Origin: Rikenellaceae bacterium
Lineage (GTDB): Bacteria > Bacteroidota > Bacteroidia > Bacteroidales > Rikenellaceae
Length of the DNA stretch: 64,000 bases
Direction: 5' to 3'
Assembly (NCBI GenBank): GCA_902362705.1
Contig: CABIXK010000005.1
Location: 62,001-126,000 of the forward strand
Positions 17,427 to 25,018 of the stretch are shown one piece after another. Position 1 is the stretch's first letter, and every line of letters begins with the position of its first letter. Made by a program: the position numbers and the translations under genes. The notes beneath the pieces are model-generated. The model worked only from the letters and a program-made list of their open reading frames with translations, did no database searches and was not told where the DNA came from.

Positions 17427-17498
17427 GGGTCGGTTTGTTTTGTTCGTTGGTGCAGGGCGGGCCTGCGGGTCGGGGCGTGCGGCGGGGCCCGGTCGGCG

Positions 17499-18656
17499 TC
17501 AGCCCACCGAGGCGAGGTACTCGGCGGCCAGGCGGCGCGCCTCGGCGTCGGAGGCGGCCAGGTCGTCGAGCGTGGGGCGGGCGACGAACGGGGCGCGCTC
17601 CAGCGCATAGGCGATGGCGCGCACGATCTCGGTCCAGCGGCAGCGGCGGGCGAGGAACGCCGCCACGGCCACCTCGTTGGCGCCGTTCATCGTGCAGGCG
17701 GCCGTGCCGCCGCGGCGCAGGCAGTCGTAGGCGATGTCCAGCGCCGGATACTTCGTGCGGTCGACCTCGGCGAAGGTGAGCTGCGGGTGGGCGAGGAAGT
17801 CGAAGCGCTCCTGCGGCCGCGAGGCCCGGTCGGGGTACATCAGCGCCAGGCTGATGGGCATGCGCATGTCGGGCGTGCCCAGCTGGGCCTTGATGGCTCC
17901 GTCCTCGAACTCGACCATCGAGTGGACGATCGACTGCGGGTGGAGCAGCACCGAGATGCGCTCGGCCGGCGTGCCGAAGAGCCAGTGGGCCTCGATCACC
18001 TCGAAGCCCTTGTTTACGAGCGTCGACGAGTCGATGGTGATCTTGGCCCCCATCGACCACTGGGGGTGGCGCAGCGCCTCGTCGACCGTCACGTCGGCGA
18101 GCCGCTCGGCGGGGACGTCGCGCAGGGCGCCGCCGCTGCACGTGACGATGAGCCGGCGGACGGGGGCACGCTCGCCCGCGAGACACTGGAAGATGGCCGA
18201 GTGCTCGGAGTCGATCGGGAGGATCGGCGCCCGCTTCTCGGCGGCCAGGGGCATGACGCACGCGCCGCCCACGACCAGCGACTCCTTGTTGGCCAGAGCA
18301 AGTTTCTTGCCGGCCGAGAGCGCCGCGACGGTGGGGGCCAGGCCGGCGTAGCCCACCAGGGCGTTGACGACCACCTGCGTGTCGCCCGCGGCGGCGATCT
18401 GCGCCACGGCGTCGGCGCCGGCGTAGACCTTGGTGTCGGTGTCGGCCAGAGCGTCGCGCAGCGGGGCGTAGCAGCGCTCGTCGGCGATGACGACCGTGTC
18501 GGCGTCGAAGGCGCGGGCCTGCTCGGCCAGCCGCTCCCAACGGCTGTGGGCCGTGAGCACGCGGGCTTCGAAGCGGTCGGGATTCTCGCGCACGATGTCG
18601 AGCGTCTGCTCGCCGATCGAGCCGGTCGATCCCAGGATGGCTAAGGATTGTTTCAT
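17499..18656 (-). CDS. dxr: 1-deoxy-D-xylulose 5-phosphate reductoisomerase
   Basis: 385 aa. Converts DXP to MEP with NADPH in the non-mevalonate isoprenoid pathway; fosmidomycin target. NADPH motif GSTGSIGEQTLDIV, metal/substrate motifs IDSEHSAIFQCL and WSMGAKITIDSSTLVNKG with EAHWLF, and HPQSIVHSMVEF are all present. The start is 5 bases after the M23-like gene ends. It probably uses the repeat-borne promoter upstream of that gene. Confidence 0.97.
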   Translation of the reverse strand: MKQSLAILGSTGSIGEQTLDIVRENPDRFEARVLTAHSRWERLAEQARAFDADTVVIADERCYAPLRDALADTDTKVYAGADAVAQIAAAGDTQVVVNALVGYAGLAPTVAALSAGKKLALANKESLVVGGACVMPLAAEKRAPILPIDSEHSAIFQCLAGERAPVRRLIVTCSGGALRDVPAERLADVTVDEALRHPQWSMGAKITIDSSTLVNKGFEVIEAHWLFGTPAERISVLLHPQSIVHSMVEFEDGAIKAQLGTPDMRMPISLALMYPDRASRPQERFDFLAHPQLTFAEVDRTKYPALDIAYDCLRRGGTAACTMNGANEVAVAAFLARRCRWTEIVRAIAYALERAPFVARPTLDDLAASDAEARRLAAEYLASVG

Positions 18657-18661
18657 GGAGA

Positions 18662-19534
18662 TCAGAAGAGGATATATCCCTCCGGGTCGACGGGCTTGCC
18701 GTTGCTCCAGAGCTCGAATTCGAAGAGGCGCACCTCGCCCCCGGCCGCCTCGGCGTTGTAGCCCACCAGGTCGCCGCGCTTCACGCTCTGGCCCGTCTGG
18801 GCGAGCGTCTGCGACAGCCCGCGGTAGACCGACAACAGGTTGTCGGCGTGCTGGATGATCACCGTGCAGCCGCTCTCGGGGGTCCAGAGGCTCTGCACCA
18901 CGGTGCCCTTGTCGATGGCGGCCACGCGCTCGGCCGCGGCCGCGGCGATGCGAATGCCGAAGCGCCCTGCGCCCAGGTCGAAGCGGTCGGTGACGATGCC
19001 CTCGATCGGGCGCGTGAGGTCGAGCGCCTCGCGCACGCTGCGGCGCGTGTCGGTGCGGCCCGAGAGTGCGTAGGGGCCGTCGCCCTCCATCTGGGCGCGC
19101 AGCAGCGAGTCCTCGGCCGAGGGCACGACGAGCACTTTGGTGGCGTGGAGCGAGTCGCGCGACGGATCGATCGTGCGGACCACGGGCGTGCGCCCCTCCA
19201 GGATGAGCGAGATGTTCTCGTTGTAGGTCATCATGTCACTGATCATCCGCTCCATCGAGTCGAGTCGCATGATGTTGTGCGCGAGGCTCTCGCGCGAGCG
19301 GTCGGCGGCCGTGCGGTAGCCGGGCAGCATCTCCAGCACGGGCGAGTAGGCCACCAGCGAGAGCGTGAGGATGAAGAGCAGCAGGACGAAGGCGACGGTC
19401 GCCGCGAAGGCGCTGGCTGGCGAGAGGTGGATGTGCCACTCCTCGCTGTTGTCGGTGGCGTTGAGCATGCAGAAGCGCCGCTTGCGGAACAGCTCGCGCC
19501 AACGCCGGCGCAGGTTTTCGAATCTTTCGGTCAT
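18662..19534 (-). CDS. Degenerate M23/LytM-domain membrane protein
   Basis: 290 aa from ATG 19534. The frame runs on upstream through repeats, but this Met precedes a good domain and lies 45 bases after a promoter. One transmembrane helix is at about residues 45-65 (AATVAFVLLLFILTLSLVAY), then a helical periplasmic stretch, then a LytM-type fold (about 180-290: PIEGIVTDRF, GTVVQSLWTPESGCTVIIQH, KPVDPEGYILF). All four zinc ligands are replaced: FGIRIAAA in place of H-FGIDIAAP, VYRGLS in place of YKHNS, and RLFEFELW in place of HLHFELW. It should be an inactive, EnvC/NlpD-like regulator of cell-wall hydrolases. First gene of the dxr-rseP group. Confidence 0.75.
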   Translation of the reverse strand: MTERFENLRRRWRELFRKRRFCMLNATDNSEEWHIHLSPASAFAATVAFVLLLFILTLSLVAYSPVLEMLPGYRTAADRSRESLAHNIMRLDSMERMISDMMTYNENISLILEGRTPVVRTIDPSRDSLHATKVLVVPSAEDSLLRAQMEGDGPYALSGRTDTRRSVREALDLTRPIEGIVTDRFDLGAGRFGIRIAAAAAERVAAIDKGTVVQSLWTPESGCTVIIQHADNLLSVYRGLSQTLAQTGQSVKRGDLVGYNAEAAGGEVRLFEFELWSNGKPVDPEGYILF

Positions 19535-19578
19535 GGTCGGTACTCCGATATACGGTGGATCGTATATAATACGGTAGG

Positions 19579-19610
19579 CAAAGATACGAATAAGCGAGGG
19601 CAAAAGCAAG
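19579..19610 (-). promoter_or_regulatory. Promoter of the M23-dxr-rseP operon, carried by repeat copy A
   Basis: On the - strand CTTG (19610-19607), 20 bp, TATCTTTG (19586-19579). The start codon is at 19534, giving a leader of roughly 38 bases. Confidence 0.75.
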
Positions 19611-19727
19611 CTTGCTTGCATTTTGCCGAGCGGGAGTATCTTGGGCGCAGCCAAAGATACGAAAAGTCGAGGGGGGCAAAAGCAAGCGTGCTTGCATTTT
19701 GCCGAGCAGGAGTGTCTTGGGCGCAGC
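19579..19727 (-). repeat. Two tandem copies of the promoter-bearing repeat
   Basis: Copy A 19579-19651 and copy B 19652-19727, read on the - strand. Each has a left module GCTGCGCCCAAGAYACTCC, then a GCTCGGCA segment, a short inverted repeat GCAAGC/GCTTGC, CTTTTGC with CTCG, and an end in TTCGTATCTTTG. Copy B carries a further TATCTTTG (19659-19652) with CTTG 23 bp away. A decayed third copy begins at about 19728 (CGAAGATGCGG). Relatives lie at 37346-37427 and 61560-61667. Confidence 0.8.
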
Positions 19728-19769
19728 CGAAGATGCGGATAAACGCAGCCGGCAGGGCGGGTGCGCAAA

Positions 19770-19790
19770 CTCTTCGCAAGAGACGGGCAG
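19770..19790 (+). repeat. Left inverted repeat of the probable invertible segment
   Basis: CTCTTCGCAAGAGACGGGCA (+G). Inverted partner at 20020-20040: 16 bases match perfectly and 19 of 21 overall. The unit itself holds a small palindrome CTCTT-CGC-AAGAG. Confidence 0.75.
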
Positions 19791-19798
19791 AGACTGAA

Positions 19799-19830
19799 CA
19801 AAAATAGAAAAAATCCCGTTATCGGACAAC
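19799..19830 (-). promoter_or_regulatory. Promoter inside the probable invertible segment, pointing away from upxY
   Basis: On the - strand GTTG (19830-19827), exactly 20 bp, TATTTTTG (19806-19799). It would fire leftward across the left inverted repeat. If 19791-20019 inverted, the same promoter would face upxY with its -7 at about 20004-20011. Confidence 0.65.
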
Positions 19831-20019
19831 TAAATTCGAAAATAAATTCGCTCGGATCGCTCTTCGGGGCGCAGCTTGCGGGGGTCCGCCTCGGGCGGGC
19901 CTCCGCCGCCGGAAGCTGCGGCCCGCGCGGCTCGATGGGCCGCAGAGTTGCAACAAAACGCCTTTTTCGCGCGAAACGGCACACAGTAAACATATTGATT
20001 ATCAAATAAATGTTCCGCA

Positions 20020-20040
20020 CTGTTCGTCTCTTGCGAAGAG
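20020..20040 (-). repeat. Right inverted repeat of the probable invertible segment
   Basis: CTGTTCGTCTCTTGCGAAGA (+G), the inverted partner of 19770-19790. The enclosed 229 bp also contain a long GC-rich hairpin whose arms GCAGCTT (19871-19877) and AAGCTGC (19913-19919) pair. Confidence 0.75.
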
Positions 20041-20123
20041 ATCGCCCGCCGGCCGGTCCGGCGGCGCATGCGGCGGACCGCTTCCCAGTCGCCGTCTATC
20101 GGGTGGCGCTTGCTTGTAAAACA

Positions 20124-20153
20124 TTGAAATTCACTTTGTTATAGTGATTTCAA
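20124..20153. promoter_or_regulatory. 30-bp palindrome in the upxY leader
   Basis: TTGAAATTCACT (20124-20135) and AGTGATTTCAA (20143-20153) are inverted copies apart from one extra T. It is a hairpin if transcribed from the inverted promoter, otherwise a possible operator. It overlaps a weak -7-like TCACTTTG (20131-20138) that has CTTG 18 bp upstream. Confidence 0.5.
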
Positions 20154-20217
20154 TGAACCCGGTTTATACCCATGCCGCAAGACGAGGCCCGGTCGGCGGG
20201 GCTTCAGCAGCTATCCT

Positions 20218-20802
20218 ATGAACACATCGCAAACGACCGAAGATGAAAAGTCCTGGTTTGCCATGCGTGCCATATTCCACCGGGAGATGGCTGCCATGCG
20301 GCTGCTCGAAGCGGAAGGCGTCGAACACTTCATCCCCATGCGCCGGCAGACGCAGACGATTCGGGGCCGGCAGGTCAGCCGCCTGGTACCGGCCATCCGC
20401 AACCTGATCTTCGTGCACGCCCGGCCCGAGACCGTCCGACGGATCAAGGCCCGGGCCGCTTACCTGCAGTACATACCCGATGCCGCCACCGGGCGCATGA
20501 TCGTCGTGCCCGACGATCAGATGCGCCGCTTCATCGCCGTGGCGGGCAGCTGCGACGACCGCCTGCTGTGGCTGCGGCCCGAGGAGGTCAACTGGTCGCG
20601 GGGCATGCGCGTGCGTGTCACGGGCGGTCCTTTCTGCGGGCAGGAGGGGGTGCTGGTCAAGGTGAAAGGGGCGCGCGACCGCCGTGTGGTCGTGGCCGTC
20701 GAGGGGGTGGTGGCGATCGCCATGGCGACGATCCGCCCCGATCTGATCGAGCCGATCGAGGGCTCCGCGGGTCATCCTGCCCGGCGGCCCGGCTCAAAAT
20801 AG
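20218..20802 (+). CDS. UpxY/NusG-like transcription antiterminator of the glycan locus
   Basis: 194 aa. NusG-type N-terminal domain: KSWFAMRAIFHREMAAMRLLEAEGVEHFIPM, with WFAMR near residue 13, and SRLVPAIRNLIFVHA. A C-terminal KOW motif lies at about 150-180 (VTGGPFCGQEGVLVKVKGARDRRVVV). Specialised NusG paralogues of the UpxY/RfaH type let RNA polymerase read through long capsule operons and are normally the first gene of those loci. That is the position here, just downstream of an apparent invertible promoter. Confidence 0.9.
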   Translation: MNTSQTTEDEKSWFAMRAIFHREMAAMRLLEAEGVEHFIPMRRQTQTIRGRQVSRLVPAIRNLIFVHARPETVRRIKARAAYLQYIPDAATGRMIVVPDDQMRRFIAVAGSCDDRLLWLRPEEVNWSRGMRVRVTGGPFCGQEGVLVKVKGARDRRVVVAVEGVVAIAMATIRPDLIEPIEGSAGHPARRPGSK

Positions 20803-20813
20803 TAAGAAACGTC

Positions 20814-21713
20814 ATGGATAGGAACGTCCGATTGCAGGCGCTGTTGCGGCTGTTCATGGAGCGGACTCCGACGGCGGAGAGCCGTGTCGGGGAGTTGTTG
20901 GCGCTGGTGCGTGTCTACGCATCGATGCACGGTTTTACGACGATCTGCGGCGACGCCGGTTTCGGCCGCCCGGCCGACTACGCCCGTCGCGCCGGGGAGC
21001 TCTTCCCCCTGCTGCTCGGCAGGGTCGCGGCGACGACCGATTTCGCCCTGCGGGCGCGGCTCGTCTCGGCGCTCTTCTTCCTCAGCGGCGAGACATCCTT
21101 CTCCTACGATTCGGACGAGGCGGAGGCGTGCCGCGAGGCGGCGCTCGCGCTGCTCGACGACTACGTGCGCGAGGAGCGGGCCGACGACCTGGCGTGCGCC
21201 GCCGTCTGCCGCTGCATCGCCGACCTCTGCTACCCCGAGGGGTGCGGATGCGAGGAGTGGCTCTCGCGGCTGGCTGGGCGGGTCGCGCGGTGGGCTTCGG
21301 CGCTCGACGACCGGGGCCGCTGGGCCGACGCCGACCTGCGGCTGGCCTTCGAGCGCGTGGAGGTGATGAACCGCTACTCCTATATGTTTCTCGACGACGG
21401 TTTCGACGGGGCCGTGCGGCGGGCCTACGACCATTGCACCTCGCAGCTTGCGACGTGCTGCGAGGCCAGCCCCGGGCAGCTCGCGCTGCTGCGGGCGGCC
21501 TACGACGCCGCCCGGCAGGGCAACGCCTGTGCGGCCGGCCGCGCGACGGCCGACCGCATCGCCGCCGACCTGGCGCGCTGGGCCGACGCCCCGGCCCCGG
21601 AGGCCGACCCCGCCGCGTGCGACGCCCGCCTCGGTGCGCTCGCACTCGTGCTCGACAACCTCTGCGAGGCGATCACGGACGAGCAGCAGCGGAGCCTGTG
21701 TAGAATTAAATAA
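20814..21713 (+). CDS. Conserved-position hypothetical protein, helical
   Basis: 299 aa, GC-rich. I recognise no family. The sequence is almost fully helical and rich in Ala, Arg, Asp and Cys (CAAVCRCIADLCYPEGCGCEEW, ATCCEASPGQ). It has no signal peptide and no membrane helix, so it is cytosolic. It lies 11 bases after upxY, in the slot where Bacteroides capsule loci carry UpxZ, an inhibitor of competing UpxY proteins. It is much longer than UpxZ and I see no sequence likeness. The GC-rich style ends exactly with this gene, and the AT-rich glycan genes begin 9 bases later. Confidence 0.6.
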   Translation: MDRNVRLQALLRLFMERTPTAESRVGELLALVRVYASMHGFTTICGDAGFGRPADYARRAGELFPLLLGRVAATTDFALRARLVSALFFLSGETSFSYDSDEAEACREAALALLDDYVREERADDLACAAVCRCIADLCYPEGCGCEEWLSRLAGRVARWASALDDRGRWADADLRLAFERVEVMNRYSYMFLDDGFDGAVRRAYDHCTSQLATCCEASPGQLALLRAAYDAARQGNACAAGRATADRIAADLARWADAPAPEADPAACDARLGALALVLDNLCEAITDEQQRSLCRIK

Positions 21714-21722
21714 CTTTTCATT

Positions 21723-22568
21723 ATGAGAACTTGTATAGTCCTGGCATTTTTAACACTTGTAGCTTTAATTATTCCTATGGATGGTTATAGCCAGAGTGCT
21801 GTTTCTGAGTGTGCAGATGGTATGACCAATTCTGAACAAGAGGCTATAGAAATACAAAATACCGAAGATCTCGCAAAGAACAAGTGGGGAGCGAAGTTAA
21901 TAAAGTCTCCTTTTGGCCTGGGTCTCGATATACAAACGAAATATATGTGGAGAGGTATGGAAATGATCGTGGAGAATTCTGCTCCGGTTCTGTTCCCTGC
22001 TGCTAACTACACATATAATGGATTGTATGTCTATGTCATGGGTGGATATGCGATAAATGGTAAATATGCCGAGGTAGATCTTGGTGTCAGTTATACATGG
22101 AAGGGTTTGAATATAGGGCTCAACGATTATTATTACCCTACTTTAGATAGTAATAAAGATAAGTATTTGAATGGAGGCAGGCACACCGGACATTGGTTGG
22201 AAGTGTGTTTGACATATACGCCTGAGAAACTGCCAATCTGGGTGGCTTTAAGTAATTTTTTCTGTGGCGCCGATAAGTACATTGATACTAACGGTAATGA
22301 AAAGCAGGCATATTCTACGTATCTGGAGGTAGGAACCTATTATGATTTTCTTCGTAGTAACCGTATTTCTTTAACTGTTGGAGCGGCGCTCAATAAATCA
22401 TGCTATAATGGATATGAGCATGGCTTTTCTGTTTGCAACATGGAGCTCAAGTATACCTATAATGTTGGGTTCAGAAATGGTTGGGTTTTGCCTCTGAATG
22501 TAGCTTATATTTACAATCCTGTTTTTGACAAATCATTTGTCGATTTCACGGTCAATCTTGCATTCTGA
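21723..22568 (+). CDS. Outer-membrane beta-barrel protein (TorF-like porin), choline cluster
   Basis: 281 aa. Signal peptide (MRTCIVLAFLTLVALIIPMDGYSQ) and a mature barrel of alternating strands. The region LGLDIQTKYMWRGMEMIVEN, the VLFPAANYTYNGLYVYVMGGY stretch after it, VDLGVSYTWKGLNIGLNDYY and the final SFVDFTVNLAF recall TorF-family putative porins. It is the first AT-rich gene of the locus and lies 3 bases upstream of the licC-like gene, in one transcription unit with choline kinase and a BCCT transporter. This suggests a pore that lets choline or its esters across the outer membrane. The substrate is inferred from context only. Confidence 0.65.
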   Translation: MRTCIVLAFLTLVALIIPMDGYSQSAVSECADGMTNSEQEAIEIQNTEDLAKNKWGAKLIKSPFGLGLDIQTKYMWRGMEMIVENSAPVLFPAANYTYNGLYVYVMGGYAINGKYAEVDLGVSYTWKGLNIGLNDYYYPTLDSNKDKYLNGGRHTGHWLEVCLTYTPEKLPIWVALSNFFCGADKYIDTNGNEKQAYSTYLEVGTYYDFLRSNRISLTVGAALNKSCYNGYEHGFSVCNMELKYTYNVGFRNGWVLPLNVAYIYNPVFDKSFVDFTVNLAF

Positions 22569-22571
22569 AAA

Positions 22572-23438
22572 ATGCAGAAGAAAAATGCAATAATCATGGC
22601 TGCCGGTACTTCCTCCCGGTTTGTTCCTCTTTCGGCGGAGTATCCCAAAGGTTTGCTCCAAGTGAAGGGCGAAATTCTGATAGAGCGGCAGATACGACAA
22701 CTCAAAGAAGCCGGGATAAAAGTTATAACGGTTGTGGTCGGTTATAAGGCCGAGATGTTTGGATATTTACACGACAAATTTGGTGTTGATATAGTATTGA
22801 ACGAAGACTATACCAGATATAATAATACATCTTCGGTAGTACGCGTACTGGATCGTTTAGATAACACATATCTGTGCTCTTCTGATAATTATTTTCCGGA
22901 CAATGTGTTTTTGGATGATCCTATAAAAAGTTTTTATAGTGTATTGTATGCTGAAGGGCCTACTGATGAATATTGTGTAACGACGGATTTGGACGACAAT
23001 ATAATAGGGGTCGCAGTCGGAGGAAAAGATTCTTGGTATATGATAGGCCATGTATATTTTTCTGAAGATTTCAGTAATGCTTTCAGGCAGGTCTTTGTAC
23101 AGGAATACGAAAAAGAAGAAACAAGACTCGGCTACTGGGAAGATGTCTACATTCGGTTTATTGACTATCTCCCAAGGATGAGTATTCATCGATATAGGAA
23201 AGGCGACATTCGGGAGTTTGATACGATAGATGAGTTGCGCGATTTCGATATGAGTTATATTGACGACACTCGCTCCTCGATCGTTAAAAGTATTGCGAAG
23301 AATTTGGATTGTAAGGAGTCTGAACTATCTGATTTTCGTAATATAAGGCACAACGGCGATTATCTTCTGTTCTCTTTTAACAAGAATGGGGTAGCTTATC
23401 GGTTTGATGGATATGAAAATAAGATAATATTACAATGA
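22572..23438 (+). CDS. licC: LicC-like CTP:phosphocholine cytidylyltransferase
   Basis: 288 aa nucleotidyltransferase. Makes CDP-choline from phosphocholine and CTP. The N-terminal signature is intact: AIIMAAGTSSRFVPLSAEYPKG, with the Gly/Ser-Arg loop and the Lys that contacts CTP, then LIERQIRQLKEAGIKVITVVVGY and NNTSSVVRVLDRLDNTYLCSSDNYF. This layout, and the adjacent kinase gene, fit LicC better than sugar-1-phosphate nucleotidyltransferases. The last 60 residues are an extra domain. The 3' end overlaps the next gene by 4 bases (ATGA). Assignment to choline rests on the neighbours. Confidence 0.78.
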   Translation: MQKKNAIIMAAGTSSRFVPLSAEYPKGLLQVKGEILIERQIRQLKEAGIKVITVVVGYKAEMFGYLHDKFGVDIVLNEDYTRYNNTSSVVRVLDRLDNTYLCSSDNYFPDNVFLDDPIKSFYSVLYAEGPTDEYCVTTDLDDNIIGVAVGGKDSWYMIGHVYFSEDFSNAFRQVFVQEYEKEETRLGYWEDVYIRFIDYLPRMSIHRYRKGDIREFDTIDELRDFDMSYIDDTRSSIVKSIAKNLDCKESELSDFRNIRHNGDYLLFSFNKNGVAYRFDGYENKIILQ

Positions 23439-25018
23439 AAACGGCGGTAATATTAGCAGCCCGTAAAGAGCAAGACTCTGAACAGCCTTACCCAATTTTG
23501 CCATTTGCAGAGGGAAGATGTCTCATAGACCGCTCTTTGTCAATATTACGGAAAAACGGTTACAGCCGTATCCTCATTGTGGCTGGATACAGATACGAGC
23601 TTTTTGAGAGGTTCAAAGCGGAAGATGTCCGTATTGTAGTCAATCCGAAGTATGAGTTTACAGCTTCGATGGGTTCTCTCGCACTATGCAAGGATTATAT
23701 ACAAGAGGACTTCCTTCTTGTAGAGGGGGATACATTCTTTGAAGAGAAAGTTGTCGAAATTCTTTCTGGTGTAGAAGCCGGTAACTATATTTCAATGACG
23801 GAGGAGAGCGGATCCGGTGATGAGTGCTTTGTCGAGACCCGTCAAGGATTTGTTACTAAGATAACTAAAGACCGTCATCGGGTCTGTAATTTCGAAGGAG
23901 AAATGATGGGAATAACCCGTATTTCCTACGATACGTACAGAAAGTTGATATATGCTTGGGAGCATTCTACTAATCCGTATCTTAATTATGAGTATTTGTT
24001 GATGGATGTCACGGATATTCTCGACCGGCCGTATATTCGCTTCAAGAATGTGATATGGGGCGATGTAGATTGCTGTGAAGACTTCAAAAGGCTACAGAAT
24101 GCAACATACCGGGCGTTAAGGCGGAAAGAAAATCCGTTCGATGAAGAGAACCTCCGTCAACATCTTCGTACAATATTCCCGAAGAGGAATATAAATATGG
24201 CCGAAATAATCCAGATCGGAGGCATGAGTAACAAGAATTTCCGAATCAACTTTGAAGGAAAAAGCTATGTGCTTCGTGTTCCAGGTAATGGTTCCGAGGG
24301 GATGGTTGAACGCGTTAATGAGGAATTTAACGCAAACGAGGCCTGTAAATTAGGCGTGAATCCGGCAATTCGCTATTTTAATCCTGAAACAGGAATTAAA
24401 TTAGCCGACTTTATTGAGAATGCAGAGACGATGAATGCTGCGACAATTCAGCGTCACGACAATATGTGCAAAGTGGCCCAAATATATCAGACGGTCCACC
24501 ATTCTCATGTCAGACTGAAGAATGAGTTTAACATATTCAAAGAGATAGAGAAGTATGACGTCTTGATTGAGCATGCCGGAGCAACAATGTATGATGGTTG
24601 GGAAACTATTCGCTCTCGGGTAATGGCTCTTGAACATTATCTTAATACATTGGGTGTTGATTTGAAACCATGTCACAACGACGGTCTCTATGAGAATTTT
24701 ATCAAGGCATCTGACGGTACGCTCTATTTGATTGATTGGGAATATTCGGGCATGAATGACCCGATGGCCGATATTGCTGCACTATTTATTGAGGCTCGAT
24801 TTGAGGAAGAAAACGAGGATTATTTCCTTGATAAATATTTTAATGGAGATATTCCTGCTGAAGCTCGCAAGAAGATTCTATGTTACCAGATTCTTTGGGA
24901 TTATTTGTGGGCGCAATGGACTGTAATTAAAGAATCCAAAGGGGACGATTTCGGAACATATGGCCGTGATCGCTACAACCGCGCGATTGCTAATCTTAAT
25001 AAAATCAACTGCAAATAA
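23435..25018 (+). CDS. licA: LicCA-like fusion: degenerate nucleotidyltransferase + choline kinase
   Basis: 527 aa. Residues 1-235 have the nucleotidyltransferase fold (LIDRSLSILRKNGYSRILIVAGY, NPKYEFTASMGSLALCKDY, LLVEGDTFF), but the nucleotide loop reads VILAARKEQDSEQPYPILPF, without the GxGTR pattern. Residues 250-527 are a choline/ethanolamine kinase: IGGMSNKNFRINFEGKSYVLR for ATP binding, the catalytic loop LKPCHNDGLYENF (HxD....N), and LIDWEYSGMNDPMADIAAL for metal. The kinase phosphorylates choline imported by the adjacent BCCT protein. Treponema denticola is known to carry a comparable LicCA fusion. Its stop overlaps the transporter start (TAATG). Confidence 0.82.
   Translation: MKTAVILAARKEQDSEQPYPILPFAEGRCLIDRSLSILRKNGYSRILIVAGYRYELFERFKAEDVRIVVNPKYEFTASMGSLALCKDYIQEDFLLVEGDTFFEEKVVEILSGVEAGNYISMTEESGSGDECFVETRQGFVTKITKDRHRVCNFEGEMMGITRISYDTYRKLIYAWEHSTNPYLNYEYLLMDVTDILDRPYIRFKNVIWGDVDCCEDFKRLQNATYRALRRKENPFDEENLRQHLRTIFPKRNINMAEIIQIGGMSNKNFRINFEGKSYVLRVPGNGSEGMVERVNEEFNANEACKLGVNPAIRYFNPETGIKLADFIENAETMNAATIQRHDNMCKVAQIYQTVHHSHVRLKNEFNIFKEIEKYDVLIEHAGATMYDGWETIRSRVMALEHYLNTLGVDLKPCHNDGLYENFIKASDGTLYLIDWEYSGMNDPMADIAALFIEARFEEENEDYFLDKYFNGDIPAEARKKILCYQILWDYLWAQWTVIKESKGDDFGTYGRDRYNRAIANLNKINCK

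Larger units (their letters stand above)
19535..20217. other. Divergent regulatory region between the dxr operon and upxY (683 bp)
   Basis: From left to right: leader of the M23-like gene, two tandem promoter repeats (19579-19727) with a decayed third start, left inverted repeat (19770-19790), a 229-bp spacer with one promoter, right inverted repeat (20020-20040), GC-rich sequence, a palindrome (20124-20153), and the upxY leader. No ORF here looks coding. Confidence 0.75.

Noticed and set aside
15594..18644. 1016-codon + strand ORF opposite the acetyltransferase, rseP and dxr
   Set aside because: Also an antisense shadow; low-complexity His/Arg/Asp/Val-rich translation with no domain.
19236..20069. 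Several overlapping ORFs in the region between the M23-like gene and upxY
   Set aside because: They arise from tandem repeats and GC-rich spacer; no start signals or protein-like composition.
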